A DNA stretch of 64,000 nt from Aquimarina sp. MMG016 (GTDB taxonomy: Bacteria; Bacteroidota; Bacteroidia; Flavobacteriales; Flavobacteriaceae): positions 248,001 through 312,000 of the forward strand of contig NZ_JAGJEA010000001.1 of the NCBI RefSeq assembly GCF_018100805.1, given 5' to 3'. The first letter of the stretch is position 1. Each line of letters opens with the position of its first letter. Under the pieces are notes generated by a model. The model made no database searches. It was not told the DNA's origin and saw only the letters and a program-made list of their open reading frames with translations. Below are positions 55,679 to 64,000 of this stretch, one piece after another. The position numbers and the translations under genes were made by a program.

Positions 55679-57076
55679 TTATAATTTTATATCAGCAATC
55701 TTTATCCCAAAATAAAGCTCTAATACTTTAATTTTAAAAATATAATCAAATTTAGCTTGTACGGCATTACTTTGAGCATTTTCTAATCTAAATTTTGATT
55801 GACTAAAGTCAAATGCATTAGTTAATCCCACATCATACCTATCCTTAGCGTATTCATATGCTCTTTCTTGAGCTTTTACAGCAACCTCTGATGCTTCATA
55901 AGCTTCAGCAGAGCCTTTGGCATCAAGATACGCCTGATATACGTTACTATCCAAATCAAGCTCAGCTTGCTCTAACTGAAAAGCATTACGTTTTACATTA
56001 ATCTTACTTCTTTTGACTTGGTTTCTAGTTGCAAAACCGTTAAATATTGGAACTGAAAGAGAAAAACCATAATTAAAACTTCTATTCTCAGAAAACTGAT
56101 CGAAAATTGGATCAGGTCCAGTAAAAACAGGATTTCCTAAAACATCAATTATAACATCTCCAGATGCATTCCTAGCAACTTGATCAGCTCCAGTTTCAAA
56201 GGTACTAGCTCCAAATGAAGCAGTAAGCGTAGGATAATAAGCAGCTCTCGCTATTTCAACATCTTTCTCTGCCAATAGCTTGTTTTGCTCCGCAATTTGT
56301 ACTTCATATCGAGCTTCTCTCGACCTTGAACGAATAGTTTCTATAGAATTATCCAAAACATCCGCAGAGGGAATCAAATAATCTTGCTCTGCAATGTCAA
56401 AACTTTCATACTCTTTAATCAACAATGTCTGAGCCAATCCTACACGAGCAATCAGTACTGCATTTTCTGCCTGTACAATACGAGTTAATTCATCCGCAGA
56501 AGTTGCTTCTATTTCTAAAAGATCGCCTTGAGGCAAAACTCCTGCATCTACCAAATCTTTTGTCCTTTTAAGTTGTTCTAATGTAATCTCGTGCTGTTTT
56601 TCAATTACTTTTAAGGATTCTTTATTAAGCAATACTTGCAAATAGCTATTAGCAACAAAAAGTGCAATATCATCTTTAGACTTGCCTAAGTTGTATTGAT
56701 TTAACAACATATTGATTTTTGCTCTTTGCAATCTTTTCCAATTGCTTAGACCTCTAAAAATATCCACCCCGATAGAACCTCCATAGCTAGAACTCCTTAT
56801 GGTTTGATCAATATTAGTACCTGTTCTTGGGTCATTTACTAATCCTGAATTCCATGAATTACCAGCTTGTGCATTGAGTGATGGTAAAAAATTACCTATT
56901 GCATCAATCCTATCAATCTCTGATGCTTCTAAATTAAGAGCAGATTGTTTTATGGTGATATTGTTTTCTAAAGCATATTCTACACATTCTCTAAGTGTCC
57001 ATTTTTTTTCTTGTGCATGAGAACTCATTACCCCAAGAAGTGTGAAAAATAAAATTGAAATTTTAATTCGCATCAT
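55679..57076 (-). CDS. TolC-family outer-membrane channel
   Basis: 465 residues. Signal peptide about 1-21 (ends SHAQ). The two OEP repeats are seen: LRECVEYALENNITIKQSALNLEAS at the start, LFVANSYLQVLLNKESLKVIEKQ, and the second repeat FNFGFSLSVPIFNGFATRNQVKRSKI with DRYDVGLTNAFDFSQSKFRLENAQ near the end. Outer-membrane exit duct for the export cluster. Between two adaptors on the same strand. Confidence 0.93.
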   Translation of the reverse strand: MMRIKISILFFTLLGVMSSHAQEKKWTLRECVEYALENNITIKQSALNLEASEIDRIDAIGNFLPSLNAQAGNSWNSGLVNDPRTGTNIDQTIRSSSYGGSIGVDIFRGLSNWKRLQRAKINMLLNQYNLGKSKDDIALFVANSYLQVLLNKESLKVIEKQHEITLEQLKRTKDLVDAGVLPQGDLLEIEATSADELTRIVQAENAVLIARVGLAQTLLIKEYESFDIAEQDYLIPSADVLDNSIETIRSRSREARYEVQIAEQNKLLAEKDVEIARAAYYPTLTASFGASTFETGADQVARNASGDVIIDVLGNPVFTGPDPIFDQFSENRSFNYGFSLSVPIFNGFATRNQVKRSKINVKRNAFQLEQAELDLDSNVYQAYLDAKGSAEAYEASEVAVKAQERAYEYAKDRYDVGLTNAFDFSQSKFRLENAQSNAVQAKFDYIFKIKVLELYFGIKIADIKL

Positions 57077-57205
57077 ACCCTATTTGTATATAATTGATTG
57101 CTGTTGTTACATTTTTTCTTAACAAAATTAATTTTGCCATATTGATTCTAGGAAACTAAACATAAACTGTTTATTTCGTGTATATTAATTTCAGAACAAA
57201 TTATC

Positions 57206-58327
57206 TTAATTCCGGTTCCCCTCTGGTTCTTTCTTTATAGGTTCTGTTTTATTCCATACTTTGATATCATCTTCTTCAGTAATACCAGAAAGTATTTCGA
57301 CATTGATTCCATCAGACAGTCCTATTTCTATATCTTTTCTTTCGAATTCCTGATCACCTGTTTGAACCTCTACATAAGGGTCTTCTGTTTCTTTATCAAA
57401 TTGTAATAACGCTTCTTTAATTGCTAAAATATCATTTTTTGTATCCAAAACTATAGAAGCATTAGCACTATATCCAGCTCTAATAAAATATTCTTTATCC
57501 AAAAAAACTTCTCCCTCTATCTTAAACTGCACAGCACCTTGTTCTTCGCTTCCTTTAGGTGCAATAAACTTTAATTTAGCGTCAAATTCTTTATCTCTGA
57601 TCGCCCCTAGGCTTACCTTAAGTGGCATATCAATTTTAAGTTTACTTACCTCAGCTTCATCAACCTTTCCTTCAAAGATCATCTTATTAAGATCAGCGAT
57701 AGTTGCTACCGTAGTACCATCATTAAAATTATTACTTTGAATTACCTGATCACCTTCTTCTACAGGAATTTCTAAAACCGTTCCGGAAACAGAAGCTCTA
57801 ACATTTGTTATTGCTTGTGCTCCACCTGTCGATCCCTGACGTATGATTTGCAGGTCATTACGTGAATTACTAACCTCTTGTACTGCCTGATCATAACGTA
57901 ATTTTATATTTTGAAAATCTTGAGAAGCTATTACTCCTTTATCAAAAAGCGCTTTATTACGATCATAATCTTGTTTAGCATTATCAAGGCTTATTTGTGC
58001 ATTTTTAACACGTCCTCTAGCACTGTTCAATGCTTGTTCATTAGGCACTACTTTTACTTTAGCTATTAAATCACCTGTTTTGATTGCACTCCCCTCTTCC
58101 ACATAAATCTTTTCAATAATTCCTGATACCTGAGGTTTTATTTCTACTTCTTCTTCTGGTATCACTTTTCCTGTAGCTACAGTTTTCTCTTCTATAGAGG
58201 TTCTAAAAGCTTTTTCTGTGGTGAATACTATTGGTGATTTACTATTGGAGCTTATTAGATATTTACCTGAAAAACCAAGTAAAGCTATAAAAACTACAAC
58301 TAATAAAATTTTAAAAACTTTTTTCAT
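57206..58327 (-). CDS. Periplasmic adaptor (MacA-like)
   Basis: 373 residues. N-terminal helix, then EIKPQVSGIIEKIYVEEGSAIKTGDLIAKV, a hairpin NAKQDYDRNKALFDKGVIASQDFQN, and RASVSGTVLEIPVEEGDQVI. MacA-type adaptors connect an FtsX-fold ABC permease to TolC and couple ATP hydrolysis to export. It lies 31 bp after the nearer permease gene. Confident on family. Confidence 0.92.
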   Translation of the reverse strand: MKKVFKILLVVVFIALLGFSGKYLISSNSKSPIVFTTEKAFRTSIEEKTVATGKVIPEEEVEIKPQVSGIIEKIYVEEGSAIKTGDLIAKVKVVPNEQALNSARGRVKNAQISLDNAKQDYDRNKALFDKGVIASQDFQNIKLRYDQAVQEVSNSRNDLQIIRQGSTGGAQAITNVRASVSGTVLEIPVEEGDQVIQSNNFNDGTTVATIADLNKMIFEGKVDEAEVSKLKIDMPLKVSLGAIRDKEFDAKLKFIAPKGSEEQGAVQFKIEGEVFLDKEYFIRAGYSANASIVLDTKNDILAIKEALLQFDKETEDPYVEVQTGDQEFERKDIEIGLSDGINVEILSGITEEDDIKVWNKTEPIKKEPEGNRN

Positions 58328-58358
58328 TTTGATTGATTATATTACTTTGACTGTTATA

Positions 58359-59621
58359 TTATTCTTCCCTTAATGCTTCTATTGGCTTTATACTTACGGC
58401 CTTCTGAGCTGGTATTAAACCTATTAGTGTTCCCAGTAAAACGATAGCAAACATAGCACCTGTTACTGCAAAGAAATCTACAGTAGGATTTAGTAAAGGA
58501 ATGTCATCATTATTACCTATAGCAGTATTTACACCCCAAAGAATTAATGTTCCAAATACGAAACCTATTAATCCAGCTAAAAATGTAAGTAAAACTGATT
58601 CTAACATAATTTGACCTCTAACCTCTGATGGTGTTGCTCCTAACGCCCTTCTCACACCTATCTCTCGAGTTCGTTCTTTCACTGTAATTAGTAAAACATT
58701 ACCAATAGCTATAACTCCCGCAATCAGTGTAGCAATACCAACAATATAAGTGATCAAACGCATTCCTGATAAAAATCCATTGACTTTTGCTACTTGTTCA
58801 CCAAGGTTGAAACTTCCAAACGCCTGATTATCATCAGGGTGCACATCGTGCATTCGTTTTAGATAAGTTTTTATAGTGGCTTCAGTATTCACTATATTTT
58901 TATCAGCTTTAGCAGTAATTACCATCCAAGAAATATTTCTCCCTTGATTAAAAATTGTCTGAAATGTAGTAAATGGTAAGAAAATAGAATCATCACCTTC
59001 AAAGCCTTGCTGGGTTGGTTTATACACTCCAATAACCTTAAAATAAATTCCATTAATTTTTACAAAATCACCAATTGCATTTTCATCTTTATCATAAAAC
59101 TGCTTGTAAATATCTTCTCCTATAACACAGACTTTACGCTCATATTTGATATCTTCTTCATTGATGAATCGCCCCCCATCGAACATTTTTTTCTTAGACA
59201 CTTTGTCTATCGTTGGATAATCTCCAAATACCTGAAATGCGCCGGATTTTGATCCTCTAACAAATTGACCGGGAGGAGTACCCCATCTACCTGTAACATT
59301 ACGAGGAGCAATATATTCGATATCATCCACTTGAGATTTTAAAGCATCCACATCATCAAGTGTTAGTTGCATTCTTCTACCTCGTTTAAAACCTTCATTA
59401 GGAATACTGGTTTGCTGCCCCCAAAGAAACATAGTATTTGTAGCAAAATCATTAAACTGACTTCTAAAGCTATTATCTAGGCCTTTTGCCATACCCAGAA
59501 GCACTACAAATAAAAATACTCCCCAGGTTACACCTATAACTGTAATTATGGTTCTGATCTTATTCTTACGGATTGCTCCATATATTTCTTGCCAGGTATC
59601 CCTTTCGAATATAAATTTCAT
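58359..59621 (-). CDS. MacB-type ABC permease, copy 2
   Basis: 420 residues. First helix ITVIGVTWGVFLFVVLLGMAKGLDNSF, a large periplasmic domain (about 45-280), then three helices in the FtsX domain including ERTREIGVRRALGATPSEV, and the end SIKPIEALREE. The ATPase is a separate polypeptide here, unlike fused MacB. Sixteen bp separate it from the other permease. Confidence 0.93.
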   Translation of the reverse strand: MKFIFERDTWQEIYGAIRKNKIRTIITVIGVTWGVFLFVVLLGMAKGLDNSFRSQFNDFATNTMFLWGQQTSIPNEGFKRGRRMQLTLDDVDALKSQVDDIEYIAPRNVTGRWGTPPGQFVRGSKSGAFQVFGDYPTIDKVSKKKMFDGGRFINEEDIKYERKVCVIGEDIYKQFYDKDENAIGDFVKINGIYFKVIGVYKPTQQGFEGDDSIFLPFTTFQTIFNQGRNISWMVITAKADKNIVNTEATIKTYLKRMHDVHPDDNQAFGSFNLGEQVAKVNGFLSGMRLITYIVGIATLIAGVIAIGNVLLITVKERTREIGVRRALGATPSEVRGQIMLESVLLTFLAGLIGFVFGTLILWGVNTAIGNNDDIPLLNPTVDFFAVTGAMFAIVLLGTLIGLIPAQKAVSIKPIEALREE

Positions 59622-59636
59622 AACAAGTGTTTTTAC

Positions 59637-60866
59637 TTATTCATCTCTTAGCGCAATTATCGGTTTTATTTTTGCAGCTCTTCTTGCAGGAATATATCCT
59701 GCTAACAATCCTGAAAGCACTAAAGTAATCGTAGCAACTACAATAACACCTGTTTCTACTTTTGGGTTCAGAATAAAAAAGTCTTCTAAGTTATTTCCAA
59801 TCAATTTTAAGATCAGAATCCCCAAAATCAAACCTACATATCCAGCGATAGCAGTAATCAAAACAGACTCCTGGAGTACCATGGCTATAATTGATCTTGG
59901 AGAAGCACCCAGTGCTTTTCTAATACCCAATTCTTTAGTTCGTTCTTTTATACTAAAGGTCATAATATTACCAATACCAATGACCCCTGAAATTAATGTC
60001 CCTATTCCTACTATAAATATGAGTGCGTAGATACCGCCAAGAATTACCATAGTTTCTTTAATATCTTCTGCAAAACTTCTTACTCTTATAGCGCTTTGAT
60101 CATCTGGTGCTACATTGAATTTTTTCTTAAAATCTTCTTCTATTTTTTTTGAAAAAGCAATGGCTTGTTCGGTATTCATCGCCATATTATAAGATATATT
60201 TATCTGGTCCAACTTCTCATTGTTACCAAAAAGTAATTGCACGGTTTTATAAGACATATAGATAATCCTTTCTTCATTGTCTCCACCACTATCCTGAAAA
60301 ACACCTACTATTTTATAAGCTATACCATCTACATCAAGTATTTTTCCTAGTGCATCTTCATTTTTAAAAAGATCTTTTTCTATTAGTCTACCAATAACAA
60401 TATTTTTGGTTCGTTCTTCTACATCTACTTCGTTAAGATATCTACCTTTCATCATTATCGTTTTCTCTAGATACTGATGATCCTGATTCACCGCTCTTAT
60501 ACTATAACTACCAGATTCTTTTTTATACTTTGCTAATCCATTGCGATAAATTCTTGGGGTAGCATGTTCTACTTTTCCGATATAATTATCTTTGATAAAT
60601 TCGAAATCTTCATTTTCAAATTGAATTCTTCTATTTTCCTGAAAGCCCTTATATGCTTTAGATGTGTTTCCTCCTCTAATAAATATGATATTTTGCGCAT
60701 CATCAACAAAACTGCTCAGGAAACTATTGAGCAAACCATTTCCTAACCCTAAAAGAATAGTAAAGATCAAGATCCCTAAGGCCACTGTAAATCCGGAAAG
60801 GAATGTACGTAGCTTATTTTTTCCTATGGCTTCGAATATTTCTTGCCATCTATCTCTATCAAACAT
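59637..60866 (-). CDS. MacB-type ABC permease, copy 1
   Basis: 409 residues, same organisation as the next permease: first helix LSGFTVALGILIFTILLGLGNGLLNSF, a periplasmic domain, the FtsX block KERTKELGIRKALGASPRSI, and end KIKPIIALRDE. Start overlaps the end of the ATPase gene by 8 bp, which suggests coupled translation. Two different permeases could make a heterodimer. Confidence 0.93.
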   Translation of the reverse strand: MFDRDRWQEIFEAIGKNKLRTFLSGFTVALGILIFTILLGLGNGLLNSFLSSFVDDAQNIIFIRGGNTSKAYKGFQENRRIQFENEDFEFIKDNYIGKVEHATPRIYRNGLAKYKKESGSYSIRAVNQDHQYLEKTIMMKGRYLNEVDVEERTKNIVIGRLIEKDLFKNEDALGKILDVDGIAYKIVGVFQDSGGDNEERIIYMSYKTVQLLFGNNEKLDQINISYNMAMNTEQAIAFSKKIEEDFKKKFNVAPDDQSAIRVRSFAEDIKETMVILGGIYALIFIVGIGTLISGVIGIGNIMTFSIKERTKELGIRKALGASPRSIIAMVLQESVLITAIAGYVGLILGILILKLIGNNLEDFFILNPKVETGVIVVATITLVLSGLLAGYIPARRAAKIKPIIALRDE

Positions 60867-61560
60867 ACTTTGATGCCCTAACTTGTTCTACATATTTATC
60901 TTCTACAATAACACCATCTTTAAGATGCACAATGCGTTTACACATATTAGCAATATCCTCTTCGTGAGTTACTACCAATATTGTTTTACCTTCATCATTA
61001 ATACCTTGAATGATATCCATTACTTCGTAAGAAGTTGTACTATCTAATGCTCCTGTTGGTTCATCTGCTAATAACACTTTAGGGTCAGCCGCAAGGGCTC
61101 GCGCAATTGCTACACGTTGTTTTTGACCTCCTGAAAGTTCACTAGGTAAATGGGTCGCCCATTCGGCTAAACCAACTTTACCTAAATAAGTCATTGCTTT
61201 TTCTGTTCTTTCTTTTCTTTTTTTGCGCTGATAATATAATGGAAGTGCAACATTTTCCATTGCAGACTTATAATTAATCAGGTTAAAAGACTGGAAAACA
61301 AACCCTAAGAATTTGTTTCGGTATTGAGCTGCTTTAGTTTCATTCAACCCCCTAATAGGAACGTTATCCAGAAAATAACTTCCACTATCTGCTTCATCCA
61401 GCATTCCTAAGATATTGAGCAAAGTAGATTTTCCTGAACCGGAAGATCCCATAATAGCAACTAATTCACCTTCTTTTACACTAAAATTAATCCCTTTGAG
61501 TACGTGAAGCGAATTGCTTCCCATCTGGTAAGATTTATGCAAGTCTTTGATTTCAATCAT
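60859..61560 (-). CDS. ABC transporter ATP-binding protein (MacB/LolD type)
   Basis: 233 residues. Walker A GSSGSGKSTLL near 35, the Q-loop FQSFNLI, signature LSGGQKQRVAIARAL, Walker B VLLADEPTGALD, and the His in VVTHEE. It powers the permeases encoded downstream. First gene of the export cluster. Confidence 0.95.
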   Translation of the reverse strand: MIEIKDLHKSYQMGSNSLHVLKGINFSVKEGELVAIMGSSGSGKSTLLNILGMLDEADSGSYFLDNVPIRGLNETKAAQYRNKFLGFVFQSFNLINYKSAMENVALPLYYQRKKRKERTEKAMTYLGKVGLAEWATHLPSELSGGQKQRVAIARALAADPKVLLADEPTGALDSTTSYEVMDIIQGINDEGKTILVVTHEEDIANMCKRIVHLKDGVIVEDKYVEQVRASKYV

Positions 61561-61780
61561 AATGCTTGATTAAGATTTATTTAGGCAAAAAGCCCAAGAA
61601 ACTTATAGTTAAGACCCACTGACTTATAAAAAACAGATTTTTAATTAACCTACTATTTTTTCCCCAATAGAGGTTCATTTTGGATTGGTTAGTGCAATCT
61701 TATCTATAGGATAAGACTTACAATACCGTCATTTCGTTACAGTAGATTTTGTTAGGAAAATGTTAAATTTAAAATCACTA
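61561..61780. other. Spacer upstream of the export cluster
   Basis: 220 bp with no gene. It should hold the promoter of the export cluster and the end of the oxidase-assembly genes. No clear hairpin was seen. Confidence 0.4.
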
Positions 61781-62005
61781 TTACTTTTTACTACCCTTCT
61801 TATTTTCCTTATAAATAAAATACCCAACGGTTCCAACCAAAATATATGGAATAATCATTAAATATTTAATACCATTATTAATGCCTTTTGCAGTTTCTTG
61901 ACCTTCTTCACTTTCTAAAACTGCACGACACATAGCACACTGAGCTTCAGCTGAAACGGAAATCAACAACAATAAGATTGATATGTAAAATATTTTTATT
62001 TTCAT
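61781..62005 (-). CDS. Small exported CxxC protein
   Basis: 74 residues. Signal peptide or first helix about 1-20 (ends AEAQ), then CAMCRAV (Cys22, Cys25 in the mature part), a short polar segment, and a second helix ending in Lys-rich KENKKGSKK. The CxxC directly after the cleavage site suggests metal or haem-related binding in the periplasm, but no family is assigned. It follows DUF420 and SCO by short gaps, so it probably belongs to cytochrome oxidase assembly; inference. Confidence 0.7.
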   Translation of the reverse strand: MKIKIFYISILLLLISVSAEAQCAMCRAVLESEEGQETAKGINNGIKYLMIIPYILVGTVGYFIYKENKKGSKK

Positions 62006-62037
62006 AAGTACTTTGACAAGCTCAACATGACACTTTT

Positions 62038-62580
62038 TTAAACATAATAGGGTGAAATCATAATATAAACAATTACACCACTAATCGCCACATATAACCA
62101 AATCGGGAATGTGATTCTGGCAATCTTGCGATGTTTATCAAATCGCTCTGCCAATGCTCTTACAAACGTAATCAACACAAACGGAATCACAACTATAGAC
62201 AAAACAATATGTGTAATGAGTATAAAGTAATATATATAACGTATTGCTCCTTCTCCCCCAAATGCAGTTGAATCACTTGTCATATGATAAGCTACATACA
62301 TTACCAAAAAAAGAATAGAACAAAGAATTGCTGTTTTCATTAAGCGCTCATGAAGCTTTATTTTTTTGTTTTTGACAGCCCATAATGCCACAACCAAAAT
62401 TACAGCAGTTAATCCGTTAATTGAAGCATAAATTGGAGGTAAAAATGTTAATGGCTCTACATCAAATCCCATTCTTCTTAGATTAACACCAAATAGTGCT
62501 GCCACAGCTCCCGGAATAACAATAGATAATACCACTATCCATTTATTATATTTTTTCTCTAATGCTGATGTATTACTCAT
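62038..62580 (-). CDS. DUF420 membrane protein
   Basis: 180 residues, five membrane helices. The family's histidines are seen in LHERLMKTAILCS, AYHMTSDS and ITHIVLSIVVIP, which could bind haem or copper. In Flavobacteria this family is found beside SCO and oxidase subunits, as here (8-bp overlap with SCO). Role in oxidase assembly is inferred from context. Confidence 0.88.
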   Translation of the reverse strand: MSNTSALEKKYNKWIVVLSIVIPGAVAALFGVNLRRMGFDVEPLTFLPPIYASINGLTAVILVVALWAVKNKKIKLHERLMKTAILCSILFLVMYVAYHMTSDSTAFGGEGAIRYIYYFILITHIVLSIVVIPFVLITFVRALAERFDKHRKIARITFPIWLYVAISGVIVYIMISPYYV

Positions 62581-63307
62581 CTTTTTTTAATAATTTCTTG
62601 ATGTCTTCTAACAAAATAGTGATCTGTTCTTCTTCTCCATTTTCATCTACCCTTTCTTCAACCCCTATAGTACCTCTATAATAAATAAGTGGGTTTCCGG
62701 AAGCGTCATACCGTGATCTTATATAACCTTCCTGATCAATTAAAGCGAAATATCCATTATGCTCAAATCCTCCCGGCACATCGGGATTTTCTGCTGCATA
62801 AATATTAAATCCAGCATTTGCTAAATCATAGATATCTTCTCTATCGCCAGTTAAAAAATGCCAATCCGGATTCGTTACCTTGTAATTCTCAGCATACTTT
62901 TTAAGTCTGGTAGGTGTGTCAAACTTAGGATTGATAGTAAAAGAAGCTACTCCAAAATCCTCGTATCCTTTAAGCTTATCTTGTAAATACACCAGATTCC
63001 TAGTCATCTTTGGACAAATAGTAGGGCAACTCGTAAAGAAGAATTCTGCAATATAAACTTTACCAATATAATCATGGTTAGTAATCAAAATGCTATCCTG
63101 ATTCAGAAATGCAAATTCAGGTACTTTTTTAGGTTTATCATTAATCTTTATATATGATAACTTTTTATTTGCAACAGGATTGCTGGCACTCATCCTATCA
63201 TTTTTTACTACAGAAGAAGTTTTTACCCTATTAATAATTCTTGGAATAAATATGATTCCGAAAATTAATATAACAAAGGATATACCAACGTATGAATACT
63301 TTTTCAT
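62573..63307 (-). CDS. SCO1/SenC-family copper chaperone
   Basis: 244 residues from the ATG at 63307, giving a clean N-terminal helix MKKYSYVGISFVILIFGIIFI. The longer frame to 63388 overlaps the neighbouring gene. Copper site: TSCPTICPKM (two Cys) and the distant His in GGFEHNGYFALID. Thioredoxin fold, periplasmic. It delivers copper to the CuA site of cytochrome c oxidase. Overlaps DUF420 by 8 bp. Confidence 0.93.
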   Translation of the reverse strand: MKKYSYVGISFVILIFGIIFIPRIINRVKTSSVVKNDRMSASNPVANKKLSYIKINDKPKKVPEFAFLNQDSILITNHDYIGKVYIAEFFFTSCPTICPKMTRNLVYLQDKLKGYEDFGVASFTINPKFDTPTRLKKYAENYKVTNPDWHFLTGDREDIYDLANAGFNIYAAENPDVPGGFEHNGYFALIDQEGYIRSRYDASGNPLIYYRGTIGVEERVDENGEEEQITILLEDIKKLLKKDE

Positions 63308-63320
63308 AGAATTATTTACA

Positions 63321-63986
63321 TTATTTTTCCCGAAAGCCATCAGTACGATCAGCTTTATATTTTTTAAGTGCCAAACGATATTCTGCAAGAATAACTTTTA
63401 CATCATCTGTCATTACATTTGCCAAATCAGCAACCGAACTGGCATCATACCCATACACTTTTGATTCGTTTTCTTTTAGTGTACCATCCCTACCTCTTAG
63501 GCTCCCGCTTTTATCAATGATATATACATAATGCGTTGAAAGGTTATCGTCTAACTGATGCGATACTTTAAGGCTTTTAAATAGCGCCATAATACTTTCT
63601 GGTGTTCCAAAAACAAATTTCCATTCAGACACATTAGTAATATTATCTAATTCATCTAAAAGATCCTTAGCAGCTTTTTCACTTCCATATGGTAATGGCA
63701 TCACAAATTGAAAGTCTCTAAATTCGTGGTTTTTCTTATAAATCTTTTGATTTAAGTTAAAAGCATTTCCTTGTTTGTTATAGATATCCTTACCCAAAAA
63801 GCCTAGAACTGTAATTTTATCTTTAAATGTTATTTCTTCACTAGACAAGCTTTCAAAATTTTCAATACCTCCCACAGCACTATTCAGAACCGGAAGTTTT
63901 GCAAAATTATGAACTCCAGAAGCAAAAAATAAATAGGCAACCAAGGGTAATACGAATAAGATACCAAGAACCAGAAATTTCTTCAT
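63321..63986 (-). CDS. Thioredoxin-like exported protein of the oxidase-assembly group
   Basis: 221 residues. N-terminal helix (about 1-22), then a thioredoxin-like or SCO-like body: ITFKDKITVLGFLGKDIYNKQG, FQFVMPLPYG, EWKFVFGTPESI, and HYVYIIDKSGSLRGRDG, which recalls the C-terminal strands of SCO. No CxxxC is present, so it cannot bind copper as SCO does. It precedes SCO by 13 bp in transcription order and was probably derived from the same fold. The promoter would lie beyond the right edge. Confidence 0.75.
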   Translation of the reverse strand: MKKFLVLGILFVLPLVAYLFFASGVHNFAKLPVLNSAVGGIENFESLSSEEITFKDKITVLGFLGKDIYNKQGNAFNLNQKIYKKNHEFRDFQFVMPLPYGSEKAAKDLLDELDNITNVSEWKFVFGTPESIMALFKSLKVSHQLDDNLSTHYVYIIDKSGSLRGRDGTLKENESKVYGYDASSVADLANVMTDDVKVILAEYRLALKKYKADRTDGFREK

Positions 63987-64000
63987 TTTATATATGTTTT

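Overview
The window is one continuous stretch of an AT-rich chromosome from a member of the Flavobacteriaceae (Bacteroidota), probably marine and Aquimarina-like. The family-level call rests on several kinds of evidence: type IX secretion parts (PorG/DUF6089, PorP/SprF, and a cargo with a type IX C-terminal sorting domain); promoters that fit the Bacteroidota TAnnTTTG pattern; tRNAs without an encoded CCA; a folK-deoxynucleoside kinase fusion; and the pdxJ / CBS / nadK / porG / uppS / bamA / ompH / ompH / murI order. The genus is a guess.

Layout. 1-2.9 kb is the only clearly accessory-looking part. It holds the N-terminal 595 residues of a Rad50/RloC-like ATPase with a CxxC zinc-hook motif (cut by the window edge), palindromic repeats, and a tiny GIY-YIG gene lying between two copies of a 59-bp block made of a tRNA terminator plus the 3' end of tRNA-Leu(UAA). 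Intact tRNA-Leu(UAA) and tRNA-Gly(GCC) follow. 3.1-15.5 kb carries mutS, a secreted type IX purple-acid-phosphatase-like enzyme, a membrane protein, a TrmH-type methyltransferase, an M19 dipeptidase lipoprotein, the folK-dNK fusion, a YhhQ-type queuosine precursor transporter and an AsmA-like protein. 15.8-20.1 kb is a two-gene cassette present twice in tandem: a secreted beta-helix-like protein followed by a small secreted protein of about 145 residues. The second copy is preceded by about 0.7 kb without a gene.

20.2-25.5 kb has a LysE-family exporter next to a PLP decarboxylase, a DUF2797 protein, a GH3-family enzyme and a small secreted protein. 25.5-34 kb is mostly on the minus strand: tig-clpP-clpX proteostasis, a PF04020 membrane protein, an SGNH-hydrolase lipoprotein, a FadL/OmpP1 porin, an alpha/beta hydrolase and pdxJ. 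34-42 kb is a plus-strand envelope biogenesis run (CBS protein, nadK, porG, uppS, bamA, two OmpH/Skp chaperones, murI). 42-45 kb is a LytS/LytTR-type two-component pair whose kinase has an unusual extracytoplasmic front end.

45-54 kb contains a VWA lipoprotein plus rhodanese pair, a PorP/SprF protein, an Nfu scaffold with a duplicated N-terminal domain, a dodecin, a DUF255 thioredoxin-fold protein, and two tandem 233-residue secreted paralogues of unknown function. 53.6-61.6 kb is tsaB followed, reading upstream, by a MacAB-TolC-like export cluster (ATPase, two permeases, two adaptors, TolC). 61.8-64 kb holds SCO, DUF420 and two small proteins typical of cytochrome c oxidase assembly; the oxidase genes themselves would lie beyond the right edge.

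Most of the window is ordinary core chromosome. The parts most likely to hold something undescribed are the duplicated beta-helix/small-protein cassette, the tandem 233-residue secreted pair, a shared TTTACCGTAAA-like motif upstream of three secreted-protein genes, and the tRNA-linked GIY-YIG/zinc-hook ATPase end. No CRISPR array, rRNA operon, insertion sequence or prophage was seen.
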